This document shows, one piece after another, positions 34,930 to 42,366 of a stretch of 64,000 nucleotides of DNA. The first letter of the stretch is position 1. Every line of letters begins with the position of its first letter. The DNA is from a bacterium. Its GTDB lineage: Bacteria > Patescibacteriota > Microgenomatia > UBA1406 > GWC2-37-13. The notes below the pieces were generated by a model. That model was not told where the DNA came from and did not search any database. It was given only the letters and a program-made list of their open reading frames with translations. The stretch lies in the NCBI GenBank assembly GCA_029573715.1, contig JAKQDR010000250.1, positions 57,344 through 121,343 of the forward strand. The letters run 5' to 3'. The position numbers were made by a program, and so were the translations under genes.

Positions 34930-35942
34930 AACGTAGTTAATACACTCTGCCATCCGTCTACAAACTGCTTTCTGGAGTATGTGGCACTTTTGGCTTTTGC
35001 TTGAGCCCCAAGCGTCTCTCGTTTTGAATGGTCTGATTGTAACATTTGTATGGCATGAGCAATAGAGGCAGTTGAAGAGCTGTCGACAAATAACGCACCC
35101 TTATCTGCTGATATTTCATGAAATATTGGTGCATCGGTGAGAATGGATGGTGTGCCGAAATGCCCTGCTTCAATATATGCGTATCCAAATCCCTCATCCA
35201 ACGAAACCAACATGTTGGCAAGTGCGTGGGTAAATAGTGTTGTAAGTACCCGGTCATCGACAAAGCCTGTGCAGAGGATGCGGGCAGGGTTGGCCTCGGC
35301 CAATTCATGGAATTTTTGAAGCTCACTTGACCACGGATGACCATCAGAGCTCTTAGTAAATGCCCCCCCGACACACACAAGCGTAATGTTCGCCTCAATT
35401 GCGGCTCGCGCCATCTGCGCAATGTTTTTGTGCCAGTTTACATCACCCACATATAACACATATTCATGGGGGGTAAGTCCGTATGGCAGTATTTTTTCTA
35501 TGTGTTCAACCGACACATCTTGCAAACCCGAGTAGGGATACACCACATGAATGATGTTGGGATCCAGTTGGCATATATCAATCAAGTCTCGTTTACTCGT
35601 TTGACTGTCGGTGACGAATGCTCGATAAAATTTCAGCAATTTGAGATTAATAGTTTTCCATAGAGTGCCCTTGATACCAACCCAGGGGAACTGTGTGTGC
35701 TTGAGTGGGATGACATCGTGGATAACGCCGATAGTTTGTCGATGCGCAACAAGATCGCCTGAAAGGTATGGAGGGGCAATGAGGTTAACAAACGGATGTA
35801 TGGCAATATCTGACGCAACATTTGATATGGTGCTGTCTTGCTCTGGAAAGGCTGATTGAAGGGCTTGGGCATATCTTCCGATCCCGCGTATGCGCGATTG
35901 GCCGTCGTGTGCTATAGATTTGATAATTTTGACTGATTTCAT
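34926..35942 (-). CDS. GT4-type glycosyltransferase
   Basis: The 338-residue GT-B protein ends with the nucleotide-sugar binding region typical of family 4: YVGDVNWHKN, then GFGYAYIEAGHFGTPSI and a Ser-rich segment DSSSTASIAHAI. The N-terminal half has IGVIHDVIPL, common in mannosyl/rhamnosyl transferases. It probably adds a sugar to a surface glycan or lipid. It overlaps riboflavin kinase upstream and the 70-residue membrane protein downstream by 4 nt each, forming a three-gene unit with no obvious shared function. Confidence 0.85.
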   Translation of the reverse strand: MKSVKIIKSIAHDGQSRIRGIGRYAQALQSAFPEQDSTISNVASDIAIHPFVNLIAPPYLSGDLVAHRQTIGVIHDVIPLKHTQFPWVGIKGTLWKTINLKLLKFYRAFVTDSQTSKRDLIDICQLDPNIIHVVYPYSGLQDVSVEHIEKILPYGLTPHEYVLYVGDVNWHKNIAQMARAAIEANITLVCVGGAFTKSSDGHPWSSELQKFHELAEANPARILCTGFVDDRVLTTLFTHALANMLVSLDEGFGYAYIEAGHFGTPSILTDAPIFHEISADKGALFVDSSSTASIAHAIQMLQSDHSKRETLGAQAKAKSATYSRKQFVDGWQSVLTTL

Positions 35943-36373
35943 AGGGGTTCATCAGATGTATCATCTAAACGACCACATGTTTGTATGATGATATCAATAT
36001 CTTTTTGTATTTGTGTCTTAAGTGCTTCAATTGTGGCAAACGCCTGCGTATCTCGAATGTGATGGATGAGTTTGAGTGTGATGTTTTGAGTATTATAGTC
36101 ACTACATAACGATTTGGTTTGTATAAGATGTGATTCTATACTTACGATATGCGTTTGTAGAGTTGGTTTAGGGCCGATATGTATGGCTGACAGAAATGAT
36201 TTTGAGTAAGTGGGAAATTGCAGGGTAGTAAATCCCCCATACACCCCCGCAAGATCATGTGCCTGCCCCTCTAAGAGGTGAATGTTGATGGTCGGCACGA
36301 CACGTGAGCTGCCCAAGCCCAACCCTTTAACTTGTGTACCATGCAATACGATGGGCAATGCGCCATTTGACAT
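35939..36373 (-). CDS. Stand-alone riboflavin kinase domain
   Basis: The 144-residue protein matches only the kinase half of bacterial RibF: GLGLGSSRVVPTINI (flavin/ATP loop), AGVYGGFTTL, SAIHIGPKPTL and IESHL, then a C-terminal helical RIQKDI-like segment. It would make FMN from riboflavin. The FAD synthetase half is missing. The frame continues upstream to 36790, but that part overlaps the divergent dUTPase and has no family character; TACAAT 9 nt before 36373 supports the short form. Confidence 0.82.
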   Translation of the reverse strand: MSNGALPIVLHGTQVKGLGLGSSRVVPTINIHLLEGQAHDLAGVYGGFTTLQFPTYSKSFLSAIHIGPKPTLQTHIVSIESHLIQTKSLCSDYNTQNITLKLIHHIRDTQAFATIEALKTQIQKDIDIIIQTCGRLDDTSDEPL

Positions 36374-36382
36374 AATTTGTGT

Positions 36383-36430
36383 ATTGTAACAGGATAACGA
36401 TGCGGGCTTGTACTGCTTGTGTGGTATAGT
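36383..36430. promoter_or_regulatory. Divergent -10 elements of riboflavin kinase and dUTPase genes
   Basis: Minus strand TACAAT (36383-36388) ends 9 nt before the kinase ATG at 36373. Plus strand TATAGT (36425-36430) ends 9 nt before the dUTPase ATG at 36440. The two promoters share a 66-bp space. Confidence 0.5.
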
Positions 36431-36439
36431 TTCCCTCAT

Positions 36440-36886
36440 ATGCACACAATACCAACCTTGAAAATCAAACTCATAGATACGAGCCTTCCCGTTCCTCAAT
36501 ATCATACGGCAGGATCGGTCGCCTTTGATGTATATAGTAGGGTTGATGTTGAAATCGAACCATGGAAGCCGACGATCATACCGCTTAATCTTGTCGTTGC
36601 CACCCCCGAAGGGTACTTTCTTATGCTTTCCGCTCGCAGTTCGACCGCCAAGCGATATGGCCTTCTGGTGGCGAATGGTATTGGTATCGTAGATCAGGAT
36701 TATTGCGGCGATAATGATGAGCTGGGCTTGAGCGTTATAAACTTTACTCCGGAGCGGGTGAGCATTAAAAAAGGAGATAGAGTAGGCCAAGCCACACTAG
36801 TTTCAATAGCAAAGGCAAACGGCTTTGACGTAGTCACTCACATGAAACAAGCAAACCGTGGCGGATGGGGAAGTACCGGATCATAG
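36440..36886 (+). CDS. dut: dUTP diphosphatase
   Basis: The 148-residue trimeric-type dUTPase hydrolyses dUTP to dUMP and diphosphate. Its five motifs are recognisable: SVAFDVYS (1), ARSSTAKRYG (2), NGIGIVDQDYCGDNDE (3), KGDRVGQ (4) and the C-terminal RGGWGSTGS (5), which closes the active site. The frame extends to 36419, but 36440 fits the family start and promoter spacing. It lies next to the convergent ThyX-like gene of the same pathway. Confidence 0.93.
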   Translation: MHTIPTLKIKLIDTSLPVPQYHTAGSVAFDVYSRVDVEIEPWKPTIIPLNLVVATPEGYFLMLSARSSTAKRYGLLVANGIGIVDQDYCGDNDELGLSVINFTPERVSIKKGDRVGQATLVSIAKANGFDVVTHMKQANRGGWGSTGS

Positions 36887-36893
36887 TTATGCC

Positions 36894-38255
36894 TCATTCT
36901 GGCTCTGCGGTTCCTTCAAAGAGCACACCCTTAAGCTCAGGGTGCTTGGCATACAGAAGTTTGAGGCAATTTCGCAGATGATATGCATATCGATAATGCG
37001 CCCCAATACCGGTTCGAAGTTCTGCTTCATAAATAAATTTGTCGAGTGTCGTCGTATGCTCGAAATGGTAGGTGTGTCCAAGGAGAGAGTAGTAAAAATA
37101 TCGCATATCTGAGTTATGAAGCATTTTTTCCATGCGTTTCTTTTGCGTGAGGCCAAGAGCGCTAAGTGATTGCAGTTGTTTTTGCATCACTACGTCTTTG
37201 GTTTGATCTGATGCATCATAAAAACCGTTTGGTTTGAGTGTTGCGACTTTTTGACCGGTGCGATGTCGGTTGAGATCTCGCATTTCGGCAAATGCCACTT
37301 GACGCCATCCAAAATTCACTCCAATTGAGCGCACTTCATCAGGGCAGGGTGAGTATCGATTCTCTCTCATCACCAGATATTTGTCTAGCCATAATTTTTT
37401 CTTTTCTTGTAAGGACAAAAATGCTCCATCTGCTTTCACCTTTGCCCCAGCAGAGGTGAGAGTCAGTCGTTTGAAATTGAGCTCAATGACGTGCGCAACG
37501 TCTGGTTTAAAGCGCGCATGACGAATAAGCCGGGGGGTTACCAATTCAAGTTGTCGTTTCATGTGTGTGCCGATAGAAACAAACTCTTTGAGCGGATGAG
37601 ACAAAAGAGTTGAGATAAGCTCGACCCAATTTCTTGCAGACATGATGAGCATGACATTCGTTTTGGCACACACGGGTAGAAATACGCGCGCCCTATCAAA
37701 TGCGTAATTGCGGATCATGCGCTCTCTTTTTTTAATTCCCGAAGGGGTTTGGTCATTAAGCACGGCGTGTGGTATGTTCATGGCTTCAGGATGCTTCATA
37801 CCATAGTGTGTCCACAGGGTAAGCGCTTTTTCATACGCCTGAAAGGCATCGCGCACAAATTGTTTATAAGCCCCAGTTTCAGTTATACCAAGTGACGCAG
37901 GGGTCATGACACCCGATTGCTTCATTTGGATATAGCGGGTTGAAGATTCTTGGCCTGAAGCAGTAGGACATTGTGCCCATAGGAAATATGCCCCGTAGAG
38001 TGATATTTCATCGATAAACATGGCGACCGGAGCCATGTCGGCTATAGATGCGTGGCCATAATCAACCATTTTAAAGATTGAATCAACGGATTTATCTGTG
38101 TCGGCCCAGTTGATCTTTGACACGATAGCATCAAGGCCGTCGTTTGAGCGAGAGTAGCGCGCACCCGTTGCAGCCAATAGCTCGGGGGTAAGTGCCGTAC
38201 AGCCGGCATCCTGTGATGCTTGTGAGGGCATAATTGCCACATGTTGAACGCGCAT
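36894..38255 (-). CDS. Tandem ThyX-like protein (FAD-dependent thymidylate synthase family)
   Basis: The 453-residue protein is about twice the length of ThyX and contains two ThyX-like halves. The N-terminal half has the segment aligned with the ThyX motif (LWAQCPTASGQESSTRY): SxQExSxRY is kept, but the RHR triplet is replaced by QCP. The C-terminal half keeps RHR (RDLNRHRTGQK) but has lost the SxNExSxRY part. In ThyX the active site forms between subunits, so the halves could complement each other. dTMP synthesis is likely but not proven. The ATG at 38255 has TATAAT 6 nt upstream; the frame extends to 38342, across the shared promoter. Confidence 0.8.
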   Translation of the reverse strand: MRVQHVAIMPSQASQDAGCTALTPELLAATGARYSRSNDGLDAIVSKINWADTDKSVDSIFKMVDYGHASIADMAPVAMFIDEISLYGAYFLWAQCPTASGQESSTRYIQMKQSGVMTPASLGITETGAYKQFVRDAFQAYEKALTLWTHYGMKHPEAMNIPHAVLNDQTPSGIKKRERMIRNYAFDRARVFLPVCAKTNVMLIMSARNWVELISTLLSHPLKEFVSIGTHMKRQLELVTPRLIRHARFKPDVAHVIELNFKRLTLTSAGAKVKADGAFLSLQEKKKLWLDKYLVMRENRYSPCPDEVRSIGVNFGWRQVAFAEMRDLNRHRTGQKVATLKPNGFYDASDQTKDVVMQKQLQSLSALGLTQKKRMEKMLHNSDMRYFYYSLLGHTYHFEHTTTLDKFIYEAELRTGIGAHYRYAYHLRNCLKLLYAKHPELKGVLFEGTAEPE

Positions 38256-38261
38256 GTCTGG

Positions 38262-38269
38262 ATTATAAT
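38262..38269. promoter_or_regulatory. Palindromic ATTATAAT serving as -10 in both directions
   Basis: The 8-bp palindrome ATTATAAT contains TATAAT on both strands. On the minus strand it is 6 nt from the ThyX-like ATG at 38255. On the plus strand it would start transcription near 38276, giving queA a leader of about 20 nt before its ATG at 38299. Confidence 0.55.
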
Positions 38270-38298
38270 GTGCGAATTCAAAAATTCCCACAGCAGTT

Positions 38299-39381
38299 AT
38301 GCCCCTTGCAGATTTTGACTTCGAGCTTCCTCCCGAGCGCATTGCGCAATCACCCGCTCACCCGAGAGATCATGCGCGACTTCTGGTATACCACAGTGCT
38401 CAGGATCGGTTGGAAATCGACCGATTTTATAACATTTCCCGTCACATACAACCAAAATCATTGATGGTCTTTAATGAAACGTGTGTCGCTCCCGTTCGAA
38501 TTACTCTGCAAAAACAGTCAGGTGGCAAGATAGTGTGTTTGTTTATGTTGAATACTCCCAAAAGTAGGCCGCAACATGTTGATGTCATGGTTGATAGGAA
38601 AGTTGAAATAGGGGACAATTTGTATAGCCAAGATGGAACGATACTGGTCGGGGTCTGGAGTGCTCATCGAGAGAAAAGCATATTCGAGCTCAAGCTCTCC
38701 CTTACCTCAACTGAGCTTTTTACATTGTTGCAACAACAAGGGAATATGCCCCTTCCGCCATATATTGATGCAAGTCACACAAAAAGAGAGTCAATGCTTC
38801 ATGATTATCAAACAGTATATGCCAAAACGGAGAATAACGATGGAGGTCTGTTTTCGATCGCAGCTCCAACCGCAGGACTACATTTTACGCACGAAACATT
38901 TGCGTCGTTGCGCAGTCATGACGTCGAAATGGCCCAAGTGGCGCTTGAGGTGGGGCTGGGTACGTTTGCACCCATCACAGAAACCACTATTCGAAAAGGT
39001 GTTTTGCATAGTGAATGGTATAAAGTCCCCCCCGAAGCTAATGGTCAGATAACCAATGCACTAGAGCAAAAGAGGCCCATTATTGCAGTCGGTACCACGA
39101 CAGTCAGAACACTTGAATCATACTCAAGGCTTCCGAAAGCCTCAAAAAATGCTTTAGATGGTTATCATCACACTAGCATTTTCATCCAGCACCCCTTTCA
39201 TTTTGAGGTCATTACCGGGCTTATTACCAATTTTCATCTGCCAAAATCATCTCTTATGATGTTGGTTGACGCCTTTTTGAGATATAAGCAATCAAAAAAA
39301 ACCATCAAAGATCTGTATAATTTCGCACTTGCCAATAAGTGCTCATTTTACAGTTTTGGAGATGCAATGCTCATTTTGTAA
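38299..39381 (+). CDS. queA: tRNA preQ1(34) S-adenosylmethionine ribosyltransferase-isomerase
   Basis: The 360-residue enzyme transfers and isomerises the ribosyl group of SAM onto preQ1 in tRNA, giving epoxyqueuosine. The N-terminal FDFELPPERIAQSPAHPRDHARLL, the middle LPLPPYI-like segment (MPLPPYI), AAPTAGLHFT and GLGTFAPI, and the late THLPKSSLMMLV-like segment (FHLPKSSLMMLV) are all family hallmarks. It is followed 11 nt later by tgt, the preceding enzyme of the pathway. Confidence 0.95.
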   Translation: MPLADFDFELPPERIAQSPAHPRDHARLLVYHSAQDRLEIDRFYNISRHIQPKSLMVFNETCVAPVRITLQKQSGGKIVCLFMLNTPKSRPQHVDVMVDRKVEIGDNLYSQDGTILVGVWSAHREKSIFELKLSLTSTELFTLLQQQGNMPLPPYIDASHTKRESMLHDYQTVYAKTENNDGGLFSIAAPTAGLHFTHETFASLRSHDVEMAQVALEVGLGTFAPITETTIRKGVLHSEWYKVPPEANGQITNALEQKRPIIAVGTTTVRTLESYSRLPKASKNALDGYHHTSIFIQHPFHFEVITGLITNFHLPKSSLMMLVDAFLRYKQSKKTIKDLYNFALANKCSFYSFGDAMLIL

Positions 39382-39392
39382 CACCTTTGTTT

Positions 39393-40556
39393 ATGAACAA
39401 TTCACTCTTTTCCATTACCCATACATCAAAAAAATACGGAAGTCGGGCTCGAACCGGCACAATTCGTACTCATCATGGCACGATTAAAACACCAGCATTT
39501 GTACCTGTCGCAACAAAAGGAGCGCTTAAATCATTGACACCGGCGCAGGCTCAAGATATGAGCGTACAAGTATCTTTTGTAAATGCGTATCACTTGGTGG
39601 TTCACCCATCAACAGCAGTGGTGCGTGCACATGGCTCTATTCACGAATATGCGCGTATGCCGTGGCCACTTTTTAGCGATTCTGGCGGGTTCCAAGTATT
39701 TTCTTTAGCTCAAAAAGCTCGAAGAGGGAAACTTCGAGATGGAGAAGAGTCGATACTTGTGTCTTTGACACAAGAGCAAGTGGTTTTTCGATCGGTATAT
39801 GACGGAGAGCTTATCACGTTTTCTCCCGAGCTCTCGATGCAATATCAGATTGATATCGGGGCAGATATGATTATGGCGTTTGATGAGTGTACGTATTATC
39901 CTGCAACTCATGCGTATACGGCTCAAGCCCTTCGCCGGACTCATGAATGGCTCAAAAGATGCGTGGTGTATAAGAATAAAAACAAACGCCCTGATTACCC
40001 ACAATATCTATATGGTGTCGTGCAGGGTGGTTGTTTTGAAGATTTGCGTGTGGAATCAGCGCAGTTTGTGGGTGAACAAGATGTTGATGGCATTGCAATA
40101 GGTGGTGTCAGTGTTGGTGAGAGCAAACAAGAAATGCGCGAACAAGTTCGATGGGTACAAGCTCATGTGCCTCATAAAAAGCCAGTGCATTTGTTGGGAG
40201 TTGGTCATACGGACGACATATTGGACCTGGTGCATTATGGCATAGACACATTTGACTGCGTCGAGCCAACGCGCCTTGCTCGAATGGGCGTTTTGCTGAC
40301 TGCATCAAACACTCATGAATCCGCACACCGGTGGCGGTGGGAAAAAATAGACATTACCTCCATGATGTATAAAAACGATACGAACCACATAGTGTCGCCT
40401 TCCCAATATGTGGGGCAGTTTACGTATTCCTATCTTCATCATCTTTTCAAACAAAAGGAGCTTTTGGGATATACAATCGCTACGATGCACAACGTGGCAA
40501 CCATGGAACATTTAATGACCCGCATACGAGAAGACATTCAAAACGATTATATCTAG
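39393..40556 (+). CDS. tgt: tRNA-guanine transglycosylase, lacking the usual zinc cysteines
   Basis: The 387-residue TIM-barrel enzyme exchanges guanine-34 for preQ1. Catalytic elements are present: SDSGGFQVFSL with the base-binding Asp, GGVSVGES, and FDCVEPTRLARMG with the nucleophile Asp. The canonical CxCxxC zinc-binding stretch is missing: the aligned residues read VSPSQYVGQ, although the final ligand-region His (YLHHL) remains. A catalytic fold without zinc is implied, or a changed partner requirement. The frame extends to 39339 inside queA; 39393 fits the family start. Confidence 0.9.
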   Translation: MNNSLFSITHTSKKYGSRARTGTIRTHHGTIKTPAFVPVATKGALKSLTPAQAQDMSVQVSFVNAYHLVVHPSTAVVRAHGSIHEYARMPWPLFSDSGGFQVFSLAQKARRGKLRDGEESILVSLTQEQVVFRSVYDGELITFSPELSMQYQIDIGADMIMAFDECTYYPATHAYTAQALRRTHEWLKRCVVYKNKNKRPDYPQYLYGVVQGGCFEDLRVESAQFVGEQDVDGIAIGGVSVGESKQEMREQVRWVQAHVPHKKPVHLLGVGHTDDILDLVHYGIDTFDCVEPTRLARMGVLLTASNTHESAHRWRWEKIDITSMMYKNDTNHIVSPSQYVGQFTYSYLHHLFKQKELLGYTIATMHNVATMEHLMTRIREDIQNDYI

Positions 40557-41536
40557 GACGAGATAGCGCTTATGATATGTGACCAGGGTTTCACTGATTC
40601 TCCCTCGACTTGGCCCTGAGTTATGAGCACTCTTTCAGAGTTCTCTTGTTGCATCGAAATGACTTTGAGTCTTTTTTTCACATTCTTTATCACTACTTCT
40701 GTCCATACTCCTGGCCATGGGTGTAGTGCGCGCCACATATTGTAAAGGTGATGCGCCCTAAGATACTGGGGGGGAGTACTATTCGGATTTTTCATATAAA
40801 AATCCTGTATGAGTTTAATGCCTTCAATAGGCTCTGTGTTCCCGTCGATAAGGTTATTAAGTTTTGTGTAATCAATATATCCATCTGCACGAGTAAGTTT
40901 ACGTGTATACGTGGCTTGTGTATGATCTTGGAGCGTGCGGTTAACTGCATGTACATGTGATAGATGTTTTGATAGAAGATGCAGGTTCAACACAAGGAGT
41001 TTTTTTTGAAGTGTTTCTTGCGTGTCGGTGTGTGCAAGTGGAAACACAACCTGATCGATTATGTCCCCCTCATCCATTTTTTGATTCATATGCATGAGGG
41101 TCACTCCACTATTTGTTTCGCCCATAAGAAGCGCATATGCAAGAGGACTTGCGCCTCGGTAGTGAGGGAGTAGTGAGGGGTGTATATTCCAAAAACCATA
41201 CGGTGGAGCGCTTAAGACATCTGCGGGTATCATTTCATGATATGCAAATAAAATACATAAATCGATAGCGTGCTCGTGCAAAATGCGAGAGGAAGCGGCG
41301 CCATGGGCTTTTATACCATCACAATAGCAAGGAATTCCATTTCGTTCAGCCACCTGCTTCACGGGGGTTTTTCTGAGGGTTAGACCTCTTCCTGCCGGTT
41401 TGTCGGGTTGTGTGAACACGACTGAAATAAAAATGCCCAGCTGCGAAGATTGGGCGATAAGCGCCTCAAGAAGATCTGCGGAAAACTGAGGGCTCCCTAA
41501 GTAGGCTATTTGAAGCGGTCGAGAATGTGTGGGCAT
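40553..41536 (-). CDS. fmt: Methionyl-tRNA formyltransferase
   Basis: The 327-residue enzyme formylates initiator Met-tRNA using 10-formyl-THF. The catalytic triad is visible as N117 and H119 in WNIHPSLLPHYRG and D155 in KMDEGDI. The N-terminal AYLGSPQFSADLLEAL and DKPAGRG are typical. The C-terminal OB-like domain is present. Its stop overlaps the convergent tgt stop by 4 nt. It starts one base after the stop of the upstream membrane protein gene, so the two are co-transcribed. Confidence 0.95.
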   Translation of the reverse strand: MPTHSRPLQIAYLGSPQFSADLLEALIAQSSQLGIFISVVFTQPDKPAGRGLTLRKTPVKQVAERNGIPCYCDGIKAHGAASSRILHEHAIDLCILFAYHEMIPADVLSAPPYGFWNIHPSLLPHYRGASPLAYALLMGETNSGVTLMHMNQKMDEGDIIDQVVFPLAHTDTQETLQKKLLVLNLHLLSKHLSHVHAVNRTLQDHTQATYTRKLTRADGYIDYTKLNNLIDGNTEPIEGIKLIQDFYMKNPNSTPPQYLRAHHLYNMWRALHPWPGVWTEVVIKNVKKRLKVISMQQENSERVLITQGQVEGESVKPWSHIISAISS

Positions 41537-41537
41537 A

Positions 41538-41969
41538 TTAATTGGCCATACTGTCTATCGTTTTAATCGTTTCGGTGATAAGCATAAACAAATTGGGTTC
41601 TGCTTTGATCCAAACATCTTGTAACCGAGCGCTTTCAGATGCTGTCAGGATTTGTTGATACTCCTGATTTGTGAGTTGAGCGGCGCGTGTTGCATCAAAT
41701 GTGCCGCATTCAAGCCCAAATGTGCCTGAGTTGGAGCTCACCCCTTCAGGAAGCAAAAATCTGACGCCACACTCACTATCTTCAAAAATTGCATAGGAGA
41801 GAGTCGTTTGGTCATCTGACGCATCTTGAGAAGTGCGCTCCACGGTTTCTTGGGCCTTTAATAGCTGTGTCGTGTTTGAGCGTTCAACGTGCATGCCTTG
41901 ACGTATGCCGGCTGCGAATGCGACTAACGTGATGAGGGCCATAAGAATAAGCCACGATCGTAATTTCAT
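41538..41969 (-). CDS. Hypothetical membrane-anchored protein (143 residues)
   Basis: An N-terminal hydrophobic segment (LILMALITLVAFAAG) is followed by a polar stretch and a compact domain with two Cys (ECGV, LECGTF), which could form a disulphide outside the membrane. No family is recognised. It leads an operon with fmt, 1 nt apart. TACAAT lies 6 nt before its ATG. Confidence 0.7.
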   Translation of the reverse strand: MKLRSWLILMALITLVAFAAGIRQGMHVERSNTTQLLKAQETVERTSQDASDDQTTLSYAIFEDSECGVRFLLPEGVSSNSGTFGLECGTFDATRAAQLTNQEYQQILTASESARLQDVWIKAEPNLFMLITETIKTIDSMAN

Positions 41970-41975
41970 GGGGAT

Positions 41976-41981
41976 ATTGTA
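41976..41981 (-). promoter_or_regulatory. -10 element (TACAAT) of the 41538-41969 gene and fmt
   Basis: TACAAT on the minus strand lies exactly 6 nt before the ATG at 41969. Confidence 0.5.
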
Positions 41982-42008
41982 CTAGAAATGTACGTGATAA
42001 TATGCAGG

Positions 42009-42037
42009 TTGACAGACGTTTCTTAAAATGAGATAAT
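42009..42037 (+). promoter_or_regulatory. Consensus sigma-70-like promoter far upstream of rho
   Basis: TTGACA (42009-42014), a 17-nt spacer and GATAAT (42032-42037) make the best two-part promoter in the window. The predicted start near 42044 leaves a leader of about 320 nt before rho, in contrast to the leaderless genes elsewhere. Confidence 0.65.
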
Positions 42038-42043
42038 GCAAAC

Positions 42044-42366
42044 CAGGTCTCCGATCCTAAGCGTAGCAATGCTTTTTCTTAATTACTAAATCGCTCGGGG
42101 CCTTGCGCTTTAGGCGCAAGTTGACATGTTGTCACAATTTGTCATTGATAAATTGGCGCATGTGACCCTTTTTCTCATGCGAGAAAAAGCGATATGTACG
42201 CATAGTTCGGGACCTTTTGTTGCTTTCTTGCCGTATTCCTATCTTCAGATCTTATCGTTCATACCATGATGTCAGAATATTGTTATCGTAGACAGATATA
42301 CAATGAGGGATAGATACTCTATTTCGTTTTGTCTATTAATTCCATTTAATAATTCAGTTACACGCT
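42044..42366 (+). ncRNA. Structured leader or small RNA ahead of rho
   Basis: The transcribed space between the promoter and rho has no open frame of note but holds several inverted repeats. These are CTTGCGC/GCGCAAG with a 5-nt loop (42102-42120), TGACA/TGTCA (42122-42134), and a perfect 9-bp CTTTTTCTC/GAGAAAAAG with an ATGC loop (42168-42189). This could be a regulatory leader, since rho is autoregulated in other bacteria, or an independent small RNA. I recognise no known RNA family. Confidence 0.4.

Noticed and set aside
36374..36790. Upstream extension of the riboflavin kinase frame
   Set aside because: It runs antisense to dUTPase and lacks kinase-family sequence; a promoter precedes the shorter start.
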